Assembly (NCBI GenBank): GCA_965214305.1
Contig: OZ243949.1
Span: 310,001-374,000, forward strand
DNA length: 64,000 nucleotides
Reading direction: 5' to 3'
Source: Azophilus sp965214305
GTDB taxonomy: Bacteria > Pseudomonadota > Gammaproteobacteria > Pseudomonadales > Azotimanducaceae
How positions within the stretch are numbered: position 1 is the first letter of the stretch; each line of letters begins with the position of its first letter. The position numbers and the translations under genes were made by a program. Below the pieces are notes generated by a model. The model saw only the letters and a list, made by a program, of their open reading frames with translations. It did not search any database and was not told where the DNA came from. Shown in pieces: positions 32,290-41,464 of this stretch.

Positions 32290-33363
32290 GTGCGATTCAT
32301 TCGAAAAACCCACTATGGCCAGGATGTCGACCTGTTCAAGCACAATGGGCAGCGTTTTTGGTACGGGCTCCTGGCTCTGCTGCTGCTACTGGTGCCCTTG
32401 CTGCTCGACCGGTTCTACTTGGGCGAGTTGGCGCTGGTTTACATCTATGCCATCGCCGGCATTGGGCTGATGCTGCTCGTTGGCTATACCGGGCAAGTCA
32501 GTTTGGGTCACGCGGCCTTTCTGGCTATCGGCGCCTACACCCATGCGTGGTTGCTCAATCATGGCTGGCCCTTTCCGGTGGCCTTGGCGACGGCGACGGT
32601 TTTGACGGCACTGGTTGGTGGCTTGGTCGGTATTCCGGCGCTGCGTATGACAGGCATCTATCTGGCCGTGGCGACGTTGGCCTTTGCCGTGATTGTCGAG
32701 CAGGTGATCGCGCATTGGGAGTCCGTGACCGGAGGTTATTGGGGTATGGCGGTGCCCAAGGCAGGGTTCGTCGTCGATCTTTCAACACCAACGGCCTTCT
32801 ATTACCTGTGCCTGGGGCTGTTGTCGCTGTGTCTGGTCGCGGCCCTGAATTGGCTACGCAGCCCCACCGGGCGGGCCATGGTGGCGGTGCGCGATTCGGA
32901 AACCTCGGCGGAAAGTATGGGCATCCATCTCGCCTATACCAAGAGTTTGGCCTTTGCCATATCCGCGGGCTTCACGGGTCTTGCCGGCGGCTTGTTCGCA
33001 CACAAAATCACCTATCTCGCCCCGGATGCGTTTACGCTCATCCTGTCAATTCAACTGTTGCTGATGGTGGTGGTGGGTGGCTTGGGCTCGATGCACGGAG
33101 TGATCTTCGGCGCCTTATTTATCGGCCTTTTGCCCCAGGGCATCGCCATCTTTCGCGATACGGTACCACCGGCAATTGCTCAGATTCCCGGTCTGGAACT
33201 CGGCGTTTTCGGTTTGATCCTCATCTTATTTTTGATTTACGAACCGCTCGGCCTGTATGGGCGATGGTGCAAAATTCGGCTTTATTTCGAGCAGTTTCCG
33301 CTCTATCGGCGCGCCACCTACAGGCGTCAAAAAAGCTATCTACGTACGGAGCGGCTGCGATGA
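32290..33363 (+). CDS. livM: Branched-chain-type ABC transporter permease LivM
   Basis: A 357-residue permease with the LivM pattern GIGLMLLVGYTGQVSLGHAA, IPALRMTGIYLAVATLAFAV and a late GGLGSMHGVIFGALFIGLLP stretch. GTG at 32290 follows livH by 34 bp. It forms the membrane channel with LivH. Confidence 0.9.
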   Translation: MRFIRKTHYGQDVDLFKHNGQRFWYGLLALLLLLVPLLLDRFYLGELALVYIYAIAGIGLMLLVGYTGQVSLGHAAFLAIGAYTHAWLLNHGWPFPVALATATVLTALVGGLVGIPALRMTGIYLAVATLAFAVIVEQVIAHWESVTGGYWGMAVPKAGFVVDLSTPTAFYYLCLGLLSLCLVAALNWLRSPTGRAMVAVRDSETSAESMGIHLAYTKSLAFAISAGFTGLAGGLFAHKITYLAPDAFTLILSIQLLLMVVVGGLGSMHGVIFGALFIGLLPQGIAIFRDTVPPAIAQIPGLELGVFGLILILFLIYEPLGLYGRWCKIRLYFEQFPLYRRATYRRQKSYLRTERLR

Positions 33364-33415
33364 CAGAAGTTGTTGGGGCGCGGCGGCGGGCACTAAAACC
33401 ACCGGGTTACAGGGC

Positions 33416-34174
33416 ATGACGCTGCTGGCCGTTGAGGGCATTTCCGTCAGCTTTGGCGGCGTCAAGGCGGTTCAAGAACTGTCCTTCAGGGTGCAGGCAG
33501 GGGAGATATACAGCATTGTTGGCCCCAATGGCGCCGGTAAAACCACCGTTTTCAATCTGATCAGCCGCATCTACGATCTCGATGAGGGTACCATCGTCTT
33601 TGCCGGGCGCGACATTACCCGTATCCCCACCCATGCGGTTGCGTCTTTGGGTATCGCCCGCACCTTCCAGAACACCGAGTTGTTCGAACAGGAAACGGTA
33701 CTCCAGAACCTGTTGATCGGCTGCCACATCCATCGGCGCAGCAACCTGTTCTCGGAACTGTTTTTTCTTCCCTCCGTGCGTCGTCAGGAATTGCGGCTGC
33801 GCGATGCGGTGGAGGATGTGATTGATCTGCTCGATCTGCGCAGCCATCGCCACAAAATCATTGGCGAACTGCCCTACGGTGTGCGCAAGATGGTGGAAAT
33901 TGCCCGCGCCCTCTGCTTGCGGCCGAAGTTGTTGTTGCTTGATGAGCCCTCGTCCGGCTTAAATCCCGAAGAAACCGAAGATCTGTCTTTCTGGCTTGAG
34001 GACATCAATGAAGCATTGGGCATAACGGTGATTATGGTCGAACACGACATGCATCTGGTTACCACCGCATCGCAGCGGGTACTGGCCATGGCCGACGGCA
34101 AAACCATCGCCGTGGGCGAGCCCGCCGAGGTGCAAAACCATCCGGAAGTATTGCGTGCCTATCTGGGTGATTGA
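33416..34174 (+). CDS. livG: Branched-chain-type ABC transporter ATPase LivG
   Basis: A 252-residue ATPase: Walker A GPNGAGKTTV, the LivG-type NLISRIYDLDEGTIVFAGRD segment, ARTFQNTELFEQETV, signature-like LPYGVRKMVEIARAL and Walker B LLLLDEPSSGLNPEE. The signature reads PYGVRKM rather than PYGxQRR. ATG at 33416 is the family-like start; a longer frame upstream overlaps livM without resemblance. It pairs with LivF. Confidence 0.9.
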   Translation: MTLLAVEGISVSFGGVKAVQELSFRVQAGEIYSIVGPNGAGKTTVFNLISRIYDLDEGTIVFAGRDITRIPTHAVASLGIARTFQNTELFEQETVLQNLLIGCHIHRRSNLFSELFFLPSVRRQELRLRDAVEDVIDLLDLRSHRHKIIGELPYGVRKMVEIARALCLRPKLLLLDEPSSGLNPEETEDLSFWLEDINEALGITVIMVEHDMHLVTTASQRVLAMADGKTIAVGEPAEVQNHPEVLRAYLGD

Positions 34175-34176
34175 CC

Positions 34177-34944
34177 GTGTCGCACCTATTGGAATTGCGC
34201 AATATCGAGACCTACTACGGCCCCATCATGGCCATTCACGGCGTTAGCATGGGTGTCGAGGAGGGTCGTATCGTCTCCTTGCTCGGTGCCAACGGCGCGG
34301 GTAAAACCACGGTGCTTAAAACCATTAGCGGTGCCATGGACCCGCAGAAAGGCTCGGTGATCTTTGACGGGCAACCGATTCAGGCGCGGGACCCGGATTG
34401 GGTGGCGCGTCTCGGCATCAGCCATGTGCCCGAGGGGCGCGAGCTGTTTCCCTTCCTGACGGTCGAGGAGAATCTGCGCATGGGTGCCTATTCCCGCAAA
34501 GACCGGGGCGTGGCGCGGGATCTTGAGCTGGTCTACGACTACTTTCCGGTGCTCAAGCACTTTGTGCGCCAGCCTGCCCAGGTGTTGTCCGGTGGCCAAC
34601 AGCAAATGCTCGCTATCGGCCGCGCCTTGATGCTGCGCCCACGACTCATGCTGCTTGATGAACCCTCGTTGGGGCTCGCGCCCAAACTGGTGCGCGAGAT
34701 TGCCGAGATTGTCACGCGGCTCAACCGCGAGCGGAAGCTGACCGTGCTCTTGGTGGAACAGAACGCCAAGATGGCTCTGGATATTGCTGATTTCGGCTAC
34801 GTCATGGAACTCGGGCGCATCGTCATGGAGGATAGCTGCGAGCGCTTGCGGAATGCCCCGGACATCCAAGAGTTCTATCTCGGCATGAAAGATCAAGGGG
34901 TGCGCGGCCGGCGGCGCTGGAAACAGCGGAAAACATGGCGGTAA
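34177..34944 (+). CDS. livF: Branched-chain-type ABC transporter ATPase LivF
   Basis: A 255-residue ATPase with Walker A GANGAGKTTVLKT, the LSGGQQQMLAIGRALM signature and Walker B LMLLDEPSLGLAP. GTG at 34177 has GGGTGA six bases upstream; a TTG at 34171 overlapping the livG stop is the alternative. The tail after residue 235 is basic (RGRRRWKQRKTWR), an extension beyond the usual LivF end. Confidence 0.9.
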   Translation: MSHLLELRNIETYYGPIMAIHGVSMGVEEGRIVSLLGANGAGKTTVLKTISGAMDPQKGSVIFDGQPIQARDPDWVARLGISHVPEGRELFPFLTVEENLRMGAYSRKDRGVARDLELVYDYFPVLKHFVRQPAQVLSGGQQQMLAIGRALMLRPRLMLLDEPSLGLAPKLVREIAEIVTRLNRERKLTVLLVEQNAKMALDIADFGYVMELGRIVMEDSCERLRNAPDIQEFYLGMKDQGVRGRRRWKQRKTWR

Positions 34945-34977
34945 TGGCGGCGACAATGAAAGGTCCAACCTCGCCCC

Positions 34978-36792
34978 ATGACTGAGCAGATCATTGACGG
35001 CTGCAACACCGTAACCCGGCTTTTCTGGAAGCGCGTCACTGACTGGGGTGCTCGCGTGGCGTTGCGGGAAAAGGATTTCGGCATTTGGAATGAATACAAC
35101 TGGACGGATTACGGCGACCGGGCGCGCCTGATCGGACTCGGTTTAAAGGCGCTCGGCCTGAAACGTGGCGATGTATGCTCTGTTGCGGCGGAAGTCTGCA
35201 AGGAATGGGTATTCACCGACCAGGGCGTCAACGGCATTGGCGGCGTGGTCAACGGCATCTATCCGACCGATTCGGCGGCCCAGGTGGAGTATCTGGTCAA
35301 CGACAGCGGCACCCGGTTCTACTTTGCCGAAGACGAGGAACAACTCGATAAGATTCTTGAGGTCCGCGACCGCACACCGACGCTTGAGAAAATCATCATC
35401 TTCGACATGGAGGGCTTGCGCGCCTTTGCCGACGAGTCCTGCATGAGCCTTGAGGCGCTGTGCCAGCTCGGGCGCGAATATGGTGACACCCATCCGCAAA
35501 TCTGGCAGACGGAAATCGACGCCGCTCGGCCGGAGGATCTCATGGTGCTCACCTACACCTCCGGGACTACCGGGCCGCCCAAGGGCGCCATGATTAGCCA
35601 GCGCAACATGCTGTTTTCGATGCGCAACCTGGGCGGCATCTACGGTTTTCGCGATACCGACGAACAGCTCGGCTTTCTGCCGCTCGCCCATGTGGCCGGG
35701 CGCATGTTCTATATTTCCGCGGGCATCGCGTCCGGTGCCGTGCTGAACTTGGTCGAGGAGCCTGAAACCTTCGCCCGGGACCAGCAGGAAATTGCGCCGA
35801 CGGTTGCCTTTGCCGTACCCCGGGTCTGGGAAAAACAGCACTCCATCATCACCATCAAGTTGAAGGATGGCACGGCACTCGCTCGTTTGGCCTACGATCT
35901 CGCCATCAAAATTGGCCAACGTCGGGCCGCCTTCCTCAAACAAAACAAGCCGGTTCCCTTGGTGCTTGCCTGCATCTATGCGGTTGTCGATTTCGCGGTG
36001 TTCAAGAATATCCGCCTCTTTTTGGGCATCGACCGCTGCCGCTGGCTTTCCACCGGCGCAGCACCCATCGCCCCGGAATTGATCGATTGGTTTTGGGCCC
36101 TCGGCAGGCCGATGTACGAGGTGTACGGTCAAACCGAATGCTCGGGGTTGGCCACCGCCAACCTACCCGGCGAGACGCGCATCGGCAGTGTCGGCAAGGC
36201 CAACTCGGAAGTGGCGGTAACGCTCTCCGACGAGCATGAAATTCTCATCCGCAGTGCCGGTGTTATCGATGGGTATTGGAACAAGCCGGAAAAAACGGCG
36301 GATACGTTGAAAAACAATTGGTTGCACACGGGGGATGTCGGGCGTATCGATGACGATGGCTACGTTTACATCGTAGACCGCATGAAAGACATCATCATCA
36401 CCGCCGGAGGCAAGAATGTGACCCCAAGCGAAATCGAAAACCAACTGAAGTTCTCCCCCTACATTACCGATGCGGTGGTGGTTGGTGACCGCCGTCCCTA
36501 TCTAACCTGCCTGGTGATGATTGATCACGACAATGTCACCAAATTCGCCCAGGACAACGACGTGCCCTTCACCAACTACACCAGCCTGTGCCACACCGAG
36601 GCGGTGCGTGATCTGATCGGCGAGGAAATCGAGCGGGTCAATAGCAAGTTCGCGCGCGTGGAGACGATCAAGAAGTTCCGCCTGATCGACCAACTCCTGG
36701 ACCCGGAAGACGACGAATTAACGCCTACCCAAAAGCTCAAACGCAAGGTCGTACACGAGAAATACGCCGACCTGATCGGCGATATGTATTAG
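34978..36792 (+). CDS. AMP-forming long-chain acyl-CoA synthetase
   Basis: A 604-residue adenylate-forming ligase of the FadD15-like group. It has the P-loop YTSGTTGPPKGAMIS, the acid-binding and adenine region YEVYGQTECSG, the A8 hinge region TGDVGRIDDDGYVYIVDRMK and the catalytic Lys region near LTPTQKLKRKVV. It activates a carboxylic acid to acyl-CoA. It lies between livF and livK in a single transcription direction, so uptake and CoA activation of the same acid is the likely arrangement. Chain length is not readable from sequence. Confidence 0.88.
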   Translation: MTEQIIDGCNTVTRLFWKRVTDWGARVALREKDFGIWNEYNWTDYGDRARLIGLGLKALGLKRGDVCSVAAEVCKEWVFTDQGVNGIGGVVNGIYPTDSAAQVEYLVNDSGTRFYFAEDEEQLDKILEVRDRTPTLEKIIIFDMEGLRAFADESCMSLEALCQLGREYGDTHPQIWQTEIDAARPEDLMVLTYTSGTTGPPKGAMISQRNMLFSMRNLGGIYGFRDTDEQLGFLPLAHVAGRMFYISAGIASGAVLNLVEEPETFARDQQEIAPTVAFAVPRVWEKQHSIITIKLKDGTALARLAYDLAIKIGQRRAAFLKQNKPVPLVLACIYAVVDFAVFKNIRLFLGIDRCRWLSTGAAPIAPELIDWFWALGRPMYEVYGQTECSGLATANLPGETRIGSVGKANSEVAVTLSDEHEILIRSAGVIDGYWNKPEKTADTLKNNWLHTGDVGRIDDDGYVYIVDRMKDIIITAGGKNVTPSEIENQLKFSPYITDAVVVGDRRPYLTCLVMIDHDNVTKFAQDNDVPFTNYTSLCHTEAVRDLIGEEIERVNSKFARVETIKKFRLIDQLLDPEDDELTPTQKLKRKVVHEKYADLIGDMY

Positions 36793-36897
36793 TGGGTTCT
36801 GGCGTCAACCCGGATACTGGGATAGGCGGGCTAAACTCGTTTCCGTTGGCGCGAAGCAGTAGAATCGCCGCCTTTCGTAGGTTGGGATGATACGGAC

Positions 36898-38091
36898 ATG
36901 TTGTTGGGATTAACGAGATGCCTCTGGCTGGCCGGTTTGGCGTTGCTCATCGGTTGTTCGGGCGGCAATTCGGGCGAGGCTCTGTCCGGCGAGGCTGTTC
37001 GCGGGGTGACGGCCGATGAGATTGTGCTGGGCACCTACACCGACGTGTCGGGGCCGACCGCCATTTGGGGCGTTGGCGTTGTTAATGGCGCACGCATGCG
37101 CTTTGATGAGGCCAACGAGGCGGGTGGCGTGCATGGCCGACGCATTCGCTTTGTGGTTGAAGATTCCTCCTATCAGGTACCCAAGGCGATTCAAGCGGCG
37201 AATAAGCTCATCAATCGCGACAAAGTGCTCGCCATGTTGCTTGCGGTCGGAACACCGACCAACAACGCGGTTATGACGCAACAATTCGAGCAGGGTGTGC
37301 CCAATCTCTTTCCCGTTTCCGGTGCCCGAGTGATGGTCGATCCCATCCATCCCTTGAAATTCACACAACGGGGCATCTACTACGACGAGATTCGCGCCGC
37401 CGTTAAATTCTTTGTCGAGCGCCAGGGCAAGCGGACGGTTTGCGCGATTTATCACGATACCGATTACGGCCTTGAAATTCGCGAAGCCGTCGAGGACCAA
37501 ACCCGTGCCATGGGGTTGCGGGTCACCGCCGAGGCGGCGCACAAGCCGACCGAGAACGAGTTTACGGCGGCCGTTCTGAAACTTCGCAGTGCGGGCTGCG
37601 AACTGGTGCTGATGGGAACCGTACACCGGGATACCATTTTGGTGCTTGAAACCGCCCGCAAAATGGGCTGGACGGATGTGGCCTGGGTCGGTAACAACGC
37701 CGCCTACGGCCAGGTTATCGCCGATCAGGACAGCGGCGAGGGATACTACGCTTTCACCCATATGGCCAAGCTTTACCCCGATGATGAGAAACCCCCCGCT
37801 GTGCAAGATTGGTGGGAGCGTTACTACAACCTCTATGATGTGGAACCCGGGCTGCCGGCCATGGAAGGTTATCGGGGCGCGGACCTGGTCGTTAAGGCAC
37901 TCGACAATGCGGGCCCCGATTTAACGGTTGATGCGCTGATACGGGGTATCGAGTCCATTACCGATTACACCGACATCTTCGGCTACAATATCTCGTTTGC
38001 CGCCGACAAACACAGCGGAGCCACCGAAAGTGTCTTATCCCAGGTGCGGAATGGGCGTTGGGTGGTGCTGGAACAGTCGATTTCGTACTGA
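36898..38091 (+). CDS. livK: Periplasmic substrate-binding lipoprotein, LivK-like
   Basis: A 397-residue type I binding protein. The signal peptide ends in a lipobox (ALLIGC, Cys20), so it is lipid-anchored rather than free as in Escherichia coli. The opening TADEIVLGTYTDVSGPTAIW and FVVEDSSYQVPKAIQAANKL segments fit HAAT receptors for amides, aromatic or fatty acids. It is 105 bp after the synthetase gene and probably in the same operon. Confidence 0.87.
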   Translation: MLLGLTRCLWLAGLALLIGCSGGNSGEALSGEAVRGVTADEIVLGTYTDVSGPTAIWGVGVVNGARMRFDEANEAGGVHGRRIRFVVEDSSYQVPKAIQAANKLINRDKVLAMLLAVGTPTNNAVMTQQFEQGVPNLFPVSGARVMVDPIHPLKFTQRGIYYDEIRAAVKFFVERQGKRTVCAIYHDTDYGLEIREAVEDQTRAMGLRVTAEAAHKPTENEFTAAVLKLRSAGCELVLMGTVHRDTILVLETARKMGWTDVAWVGNNAAYGQVIADQDSGEGYYAFTHMAKLYPDDEKPPAVQDWWERYYNLYDVEPGLPAMEGYRGADLVVKALDNAGPDLTVDALIRGIESITDYTDIFGYNISFAADKHSGATESVLSQVRNGRWVVLEQSISY

Positions 38092-38111
38092 TTTGAGAAA
38101 CGCGGCGGTGC

Positions 38112-38921
38112 TCAGGCGTTGAACGGCTCGGGATAAACCCAGGAACGGCAACCCCGAGACCGGTCGAAGCGTTGCCAATTGTCTGGGTCTTGCGCCAAAC
38201 GATCCAACACCACATGCAGCACATGAGGGTTTACCGCCATGCCCGCGTGGCTGCCGCGAACCTCAACGTTCTCCGCCAATTCACTCTCCCGGTCCACACA
38301 GGCGAACCATGCCGTCACGCCGTCGGTGCGGCTATAGATCGCCGTGCTCGGCACACCAAGAGGCGCCCTGGGGTCGGCTTGGTCGCGCATGCGTTTGCGC
38401 AACTCGGCTGTTTTGTGGCCGGACAGCGTCTCGAACAGGCGGCGCACGAGGGGGCTGGTGGTGCTGGCGTTGTCATCGCTGGCGAAGGGGCTGCCCAAGG
38501 TGATAACAGAGCGCACGGCTTCCGGAAACTGGCGCGCGATCTCCCGTGCATAGATACCGCCAAGGCTTTGGCCGACTAGGGAAATCTTCTCGCCGCTGCT
38601 GTGGTGTGCTCGATAAAAGCGCTTCACGGCACCATCAAGTTGATGCGGATTGCCGATGTTTCGGCCATGCAGCCAAGGCAGTGTGACATAACCGAGTTGG
38701 GTGAGTAGGCGTCGTAGAACCAATGTGGAGTCGTCGCCGCCGAGAAAACCGGGCAGCACCATCACCGGATGGCCGTCGCCGCTTGGTGCTTGCCGCAGGA
38801 GGAGCGGCCAAGAGAAGCCGAGCCAACTTGCTTCCAACAGGGTGCGCGGTAGCTCCCAAGCCGAAATTATGGATGAGGGCGCGCGCCTTTGGGAATTTTC
38901 CGGTCTTTCGGTGAACGTCAA
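38112..38921 (-). CDS. Alpha/beta hydrolase, esterase/lipase-like
   Basis: A 269-residue hydrolase. HPVMVLPGFLGGDDSTLVLR supplies the oxyanion-side strand, the nucleophile elbow is GQSLGGIYAREIA, and a late HAGMAVNPHVL holds a plausible catalytic His. There is no signal peptide. The start is TTG at 38921; no closer ATG fits. The Pro-rich nucleophile strand and the SVITLGSPFAS stretch resemble lipases and acyltransferases acting on long-chain esters. It is convergent with livK, with only 20 bp between the stops. Substrate unknown. Confidence 0.8.
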   Translation of the reverse strand: MTFTERPENSQRRAPSSIISAWELPRTLLEASWLGFSWPLLLRQAPSGDGHPVMVLPGFLGGDDSTLVLRRLLTQLGYVTLPWLHGRNIGNPHQLDGAVKRFYRAHHSSGEKISLVGQSLGGIYAREIARQFPEAVRSVITLGSPFASDDNASTTSPLVRRLFETLSGHKTAELRKRMRDQADPRAPLGVPSTAIYSRTDGVTAWFACVDRESELAENVEVRGSHAGMAVNPHVLHVVLDRLAQDPDNWQRFDRSRGCRSWVYPEPFNA

Positions 38922-39099
38922 TTCGACTCCCTCATCTTCATCCGATTCCGCAGTGTGTCGAAGTCACTTTGCCGGGTCAACAAAAAATTGACACATGTGT
39001 TGGCAACAGGCAACAAATAGATATGTCCGGTTTTAGAACAAATAAACGGCATGCGTCCTGTAGAATACGGCCTTACTCCAACTGCCTGTGGTGAGGCCC

Positions 39100-40752
39100 A
39101 TGTCAAGCGCCGGATGTTTCTGCCTCGGACTTTCCCTTGCCTGCCTCTCGGCGGCGCCATCCCTCGCGGACACCTTGGGCGGCACGGTGTTCGAGGATCT
39201 GAACGGCAACGGCCGGGCCGATCCGGAGGAGCCCGGCATCGCGGGGGTGCGCGTCTCCAACGGCAGGGAAGTGACGCTCACGGATCAAAACGGGTCTTAC
39301 CAGCTCAGGGTGGACGGCGACAGCATCGTCTTCATCACCAAGCCCTCCGGCTACATGACGCCCGTGGACGGGTACCAATTGCCCCGCTTCCACTACTTGC
39401 ACCGTCCCAACGGGTCGCCTGCCGGGCTGCGCTATCCGGGCATCGAACCCACCGGCCCCCTGCCGGAGCGCATCGACTTCGCCCTGCATCGGCAGGCGGA
39501 ACCGGCCAACTTCGAGGCCATTCTCTTCGCCGACCCGCAGCCGCAGACCGAGGCGGAGCTCGACTACATCCGCGACGGCGTGGTGGGCGAGCTGATCGGC
39601 ACCAAGGCCGCCTTCGGCATGACCATGGGCGACATCCTGTTCGACGATCTGTCCATGTTCCCGCGCTACAACAGCATCATCGCCATGCTGGGCATTCCCT
39701 GGCACAACGTGCCCGGCAATCACGAACTCAACTTCCTGGCGCCTTCGGACACCTATTCGCTGGAGACGTTCTCCAAGTGGTACGGCCCGCCCTACTACGC
39801 CTTCGAGTACGCCAACGCGGTGTTCGTGGTGCTCGACAACGTGCGCTACAAGGGCGCGGCGCCAGCGCCCGACAATCCGCGCGCCTCCGGCGGCTACGAC
39901 GCGGCCCTGGGCGAGGCGCAACTCGCTTGGCTGAAGGCCGAACTCAAGCACGTGCCCACCGACCGGCTGCTCGTGCTGGCCATGCACATCCCGCTGCTGA
40001 CGCGGGGCGATGCACAAGGCATGGAGGACCGTCAGGCGCTCTTCGACCTGCTCAAGGACTACCCCAACCTGTACGCCATGGCTGGACACACGCACACCAC
40101 CCAACACGTCTGGATCGGCGAGGAGGACGGCTACCGGGGCGAGGAGGCGTTTCATCACCATGTCCTGACCACCGTGTCGGGCAGCTGGTGGAGCGGCCCC
40201 TTCGACGCGGACGCGCTGCCCATCTCCACGCAGCGCGACGGCACGCCGAGGGGCTACCACCGCATGCAAGTGGACGGCACCGACCTGCGGGTGACCTTCA
40301 AGGCCGCCGGGCGTCCCGAGAGCCATCAGATGCGCATCATGGTGGACGCCGCCCACCATGGGCCCCAGGGCGGCTACCGCGATTTCCGGCCCGGCGAACT
40401 CTACGACGGCCGCATCAACCAAGACCAGGTTGCTGCGACCTCCGTCGTCGTCAACCTCTTCGACGGCGGTCCCCGGTCGAAGGTCCGCTTCCAAGTCGAT
40501 GACGGGGCCTGGGCGGATATGCGCCGAATGCCGACATTCGATCCGAGCTACCTCGAATGGGCGGAGCGGCACGCCGCCGCCATCAAGCCTTGGGTGGTGC
40601 CTGAGCCGTCAACGCACCTGTGGGTTGCTGACCTGCCGGACGACCTGCGGCCGGGCACGCACTTGGTGTCGGTTGCGGCAACCGACGAATTCGGCAGCAC
40701 CCACCACGGCCACAAAGTGCTGGAGGTCACCGGTTCCAGCGCCGATCGATGA
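39100..40752 (+). CDS. Secreted calcineurin-like metallophosphoesterase with SdrD-like N-terminal domain
   Basis: A 550-residue secreted protein. The signal peptide (LGLSLACLSAAPSLA) is followed by a B-repeat-like domain, with FEDLNGNGRADPEEPGIAGV acting as its calcium-binding-style loop. The phosphoesterase domain has FADPQPQ, GMTMGDILFDD, VPGNHELNF and AGHTHTTQHV, the ordered metal ligands of the calcineurin fold. A beta-rich C-terminal domain follows. Codons end in G or C far more uniformly than in the neighbours, and AT-rich sequence precedes it, which suggests recent acquisition. The substrate could be a phosphodiester or nucleotide outside the cell. Confidence 0.82.
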   Translation: MSSAGCFCLGLSLACLSAAPSLADTLGGTVFEDLNGNGRADPEEPGIAGVRVSNGREVTLTDQNGSYQLRVDGDSIVFITKPSGYMTPVDGYQLPRFHYLHRPNGSPAGLRYPGIEPTGPLPERIDFALHRQAEPANFEAILFADPQPQTEAELDYIRDGVVGELIGTKAAFGMTMGDILFDDLSMFPRYNSIIAMLGIPWHNVPGNHELNFLAPSDTYSLETFSKWYGPPYYAFEYANAVFVVLDNVRYKGAAPAPDNPRASGGYDAALGEAQLAWLKAELKHVPTDRLLVLAMHIPLLTRGDAQGMEDRQALFDLLKDYPNLYAMAGHTHTTQHVWIGEEDGYRGEEAFHHHVLTTVSGSWWSGPFDADALPISTQRDGTPRGYHRMQVDGTDLRVTFKAAGRPESHQMRIMVDAAHHGPQGGYRDFRPGELYDGRINQDQVAATSVVVNLFDGGPRSKVRFQVDDGAWADMRRMPTFDPSYLEWAERHAAAIKPWVVPEPSTHLWVADLPDDLRPGTHLVSVAATDEFGSTHHGHKVLEVTGSSADR

Positions 40753-41152
40753 AGCCAGTGGCGCCGCGCCGCCGCTCCTCCCCGCCGCGAACCGGACGAA
40801 CCTCCACCTCGCGCAGCCACTGCGGCCCGACCGCCTCCCTCAGACTCACAAACCCCGCAAGATGCGCCAAAACACACCCCACACCATAGGCAAGAAGGGG
40901 ACATGGCGGCTTTGCGCTAACACAACAAACGGACACATAAATTGCGTCTTAAGGCGACAGGGCGCAAACTAGCCCGCCTATCTCACTGGCTTTCATCGCG
41001 AGGGCGTTGCGGCCAGTGCATTTTCTGAGGGGTATCCCCTCGAGCACACCAGGCCGAAGGCCCCGGTGTGCCGCAAAGAAACTGCTGAGATAGGCGGCCC
41101 AAGCGGAGGCTCCCGGGCCGCAACAGCAAAGGCAACGGATTCGGAGGAAGGG
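40753..41152. other. Intergenic stretch with a long palindrome (family C)
   Basis: There is no supported gene between the metallophosphoesterase and the GYD gene. The first 220 bp are C-rich and then AT-rich without clear signals. The rest is the family C palindrome at 40972-41099 and the GYD ribosome binding site (GGAGG at 41142-41146). Confidence 0.5.
40972..41099. repeat. Family C palindromic element
   Basis: GCCCGCCTATCTCA at the left pairs with TGAGATAGGCGGCC at the right. Inside are nested hairpins (GAGGGGTATCCCCTC and CACACCAGGCCGAAGGCCCCGG). Related CCCGCCTATCTC or CCCGCATATCCC motifs occur at 16755, 28762, 36819 and 55695, all in intergenic DNA. Confidence 0.5.
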
Positions 41153-41461
41153 ATGGCTACCTACATAATGCTCAGTACGCTGACGGATGAGGGACGCAAA
41201 ACACTGAAGCAACGACCCGAGCGGTTGAACGAGGTCAACAAGGAAGTGGAGGCCATGGGGGCGCGCGTGGTCTCCCAATACGCCGTGCTCGGGGGCTACG
41301 ATTTTGTCAATGTCATAGAGGCACCCAGCAACGAGATTATGGCCCGGTTGTCCATGGATTTGGGCTCGCGCGGCACCATCAAGGTGACCACCTTTCCCGC
41401 CCTGTCCATCGGGCGGTTCATTGATATGATGCAAGCGAGTTCACCCGGCCAGGAGAACTGA
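41153..41461 (+). CDS. GYD domain protein
   Basis: A 102-residue protein of the GYD family: MATYIMLSTLTDEGRKTLKQ, then VVSQYAVLGGYDFVNVIEAP with the family's GGYD turn. It has a small ferredoxin-like fold of unknown function. GGAGG lies six bases before the ATG. It lies four bases before a gene whose N-terminus is a second, diverged GYD-like domain, so the two proteins may interact or share a ligand. Confidence 0.85.
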   Translation: MATYIMLSTLTDEGRKTLKQRPERLNEVNKEVEAMGARVVSQYAVLGGYDFVNVIEAPSNEIMARLSMDLGSRGTIKVTTFPALSIGRFIDMMQASSPGQEN

Positions 41462-41464
41462 GCC

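Noticed and set aside
32265..33419. A 384-codon plus-strand frame over livM
   Set aside because: It is the shadow of livM. LivM has the expected hydrophobic segments and motifs in its own frame.
39051..40572. Long frames on both strands over the metallophosphoesterase gene
   Set aside because: They result from high GC at codon ends; only the frame from 39100 shows metal-site motifs and a signal peptide.
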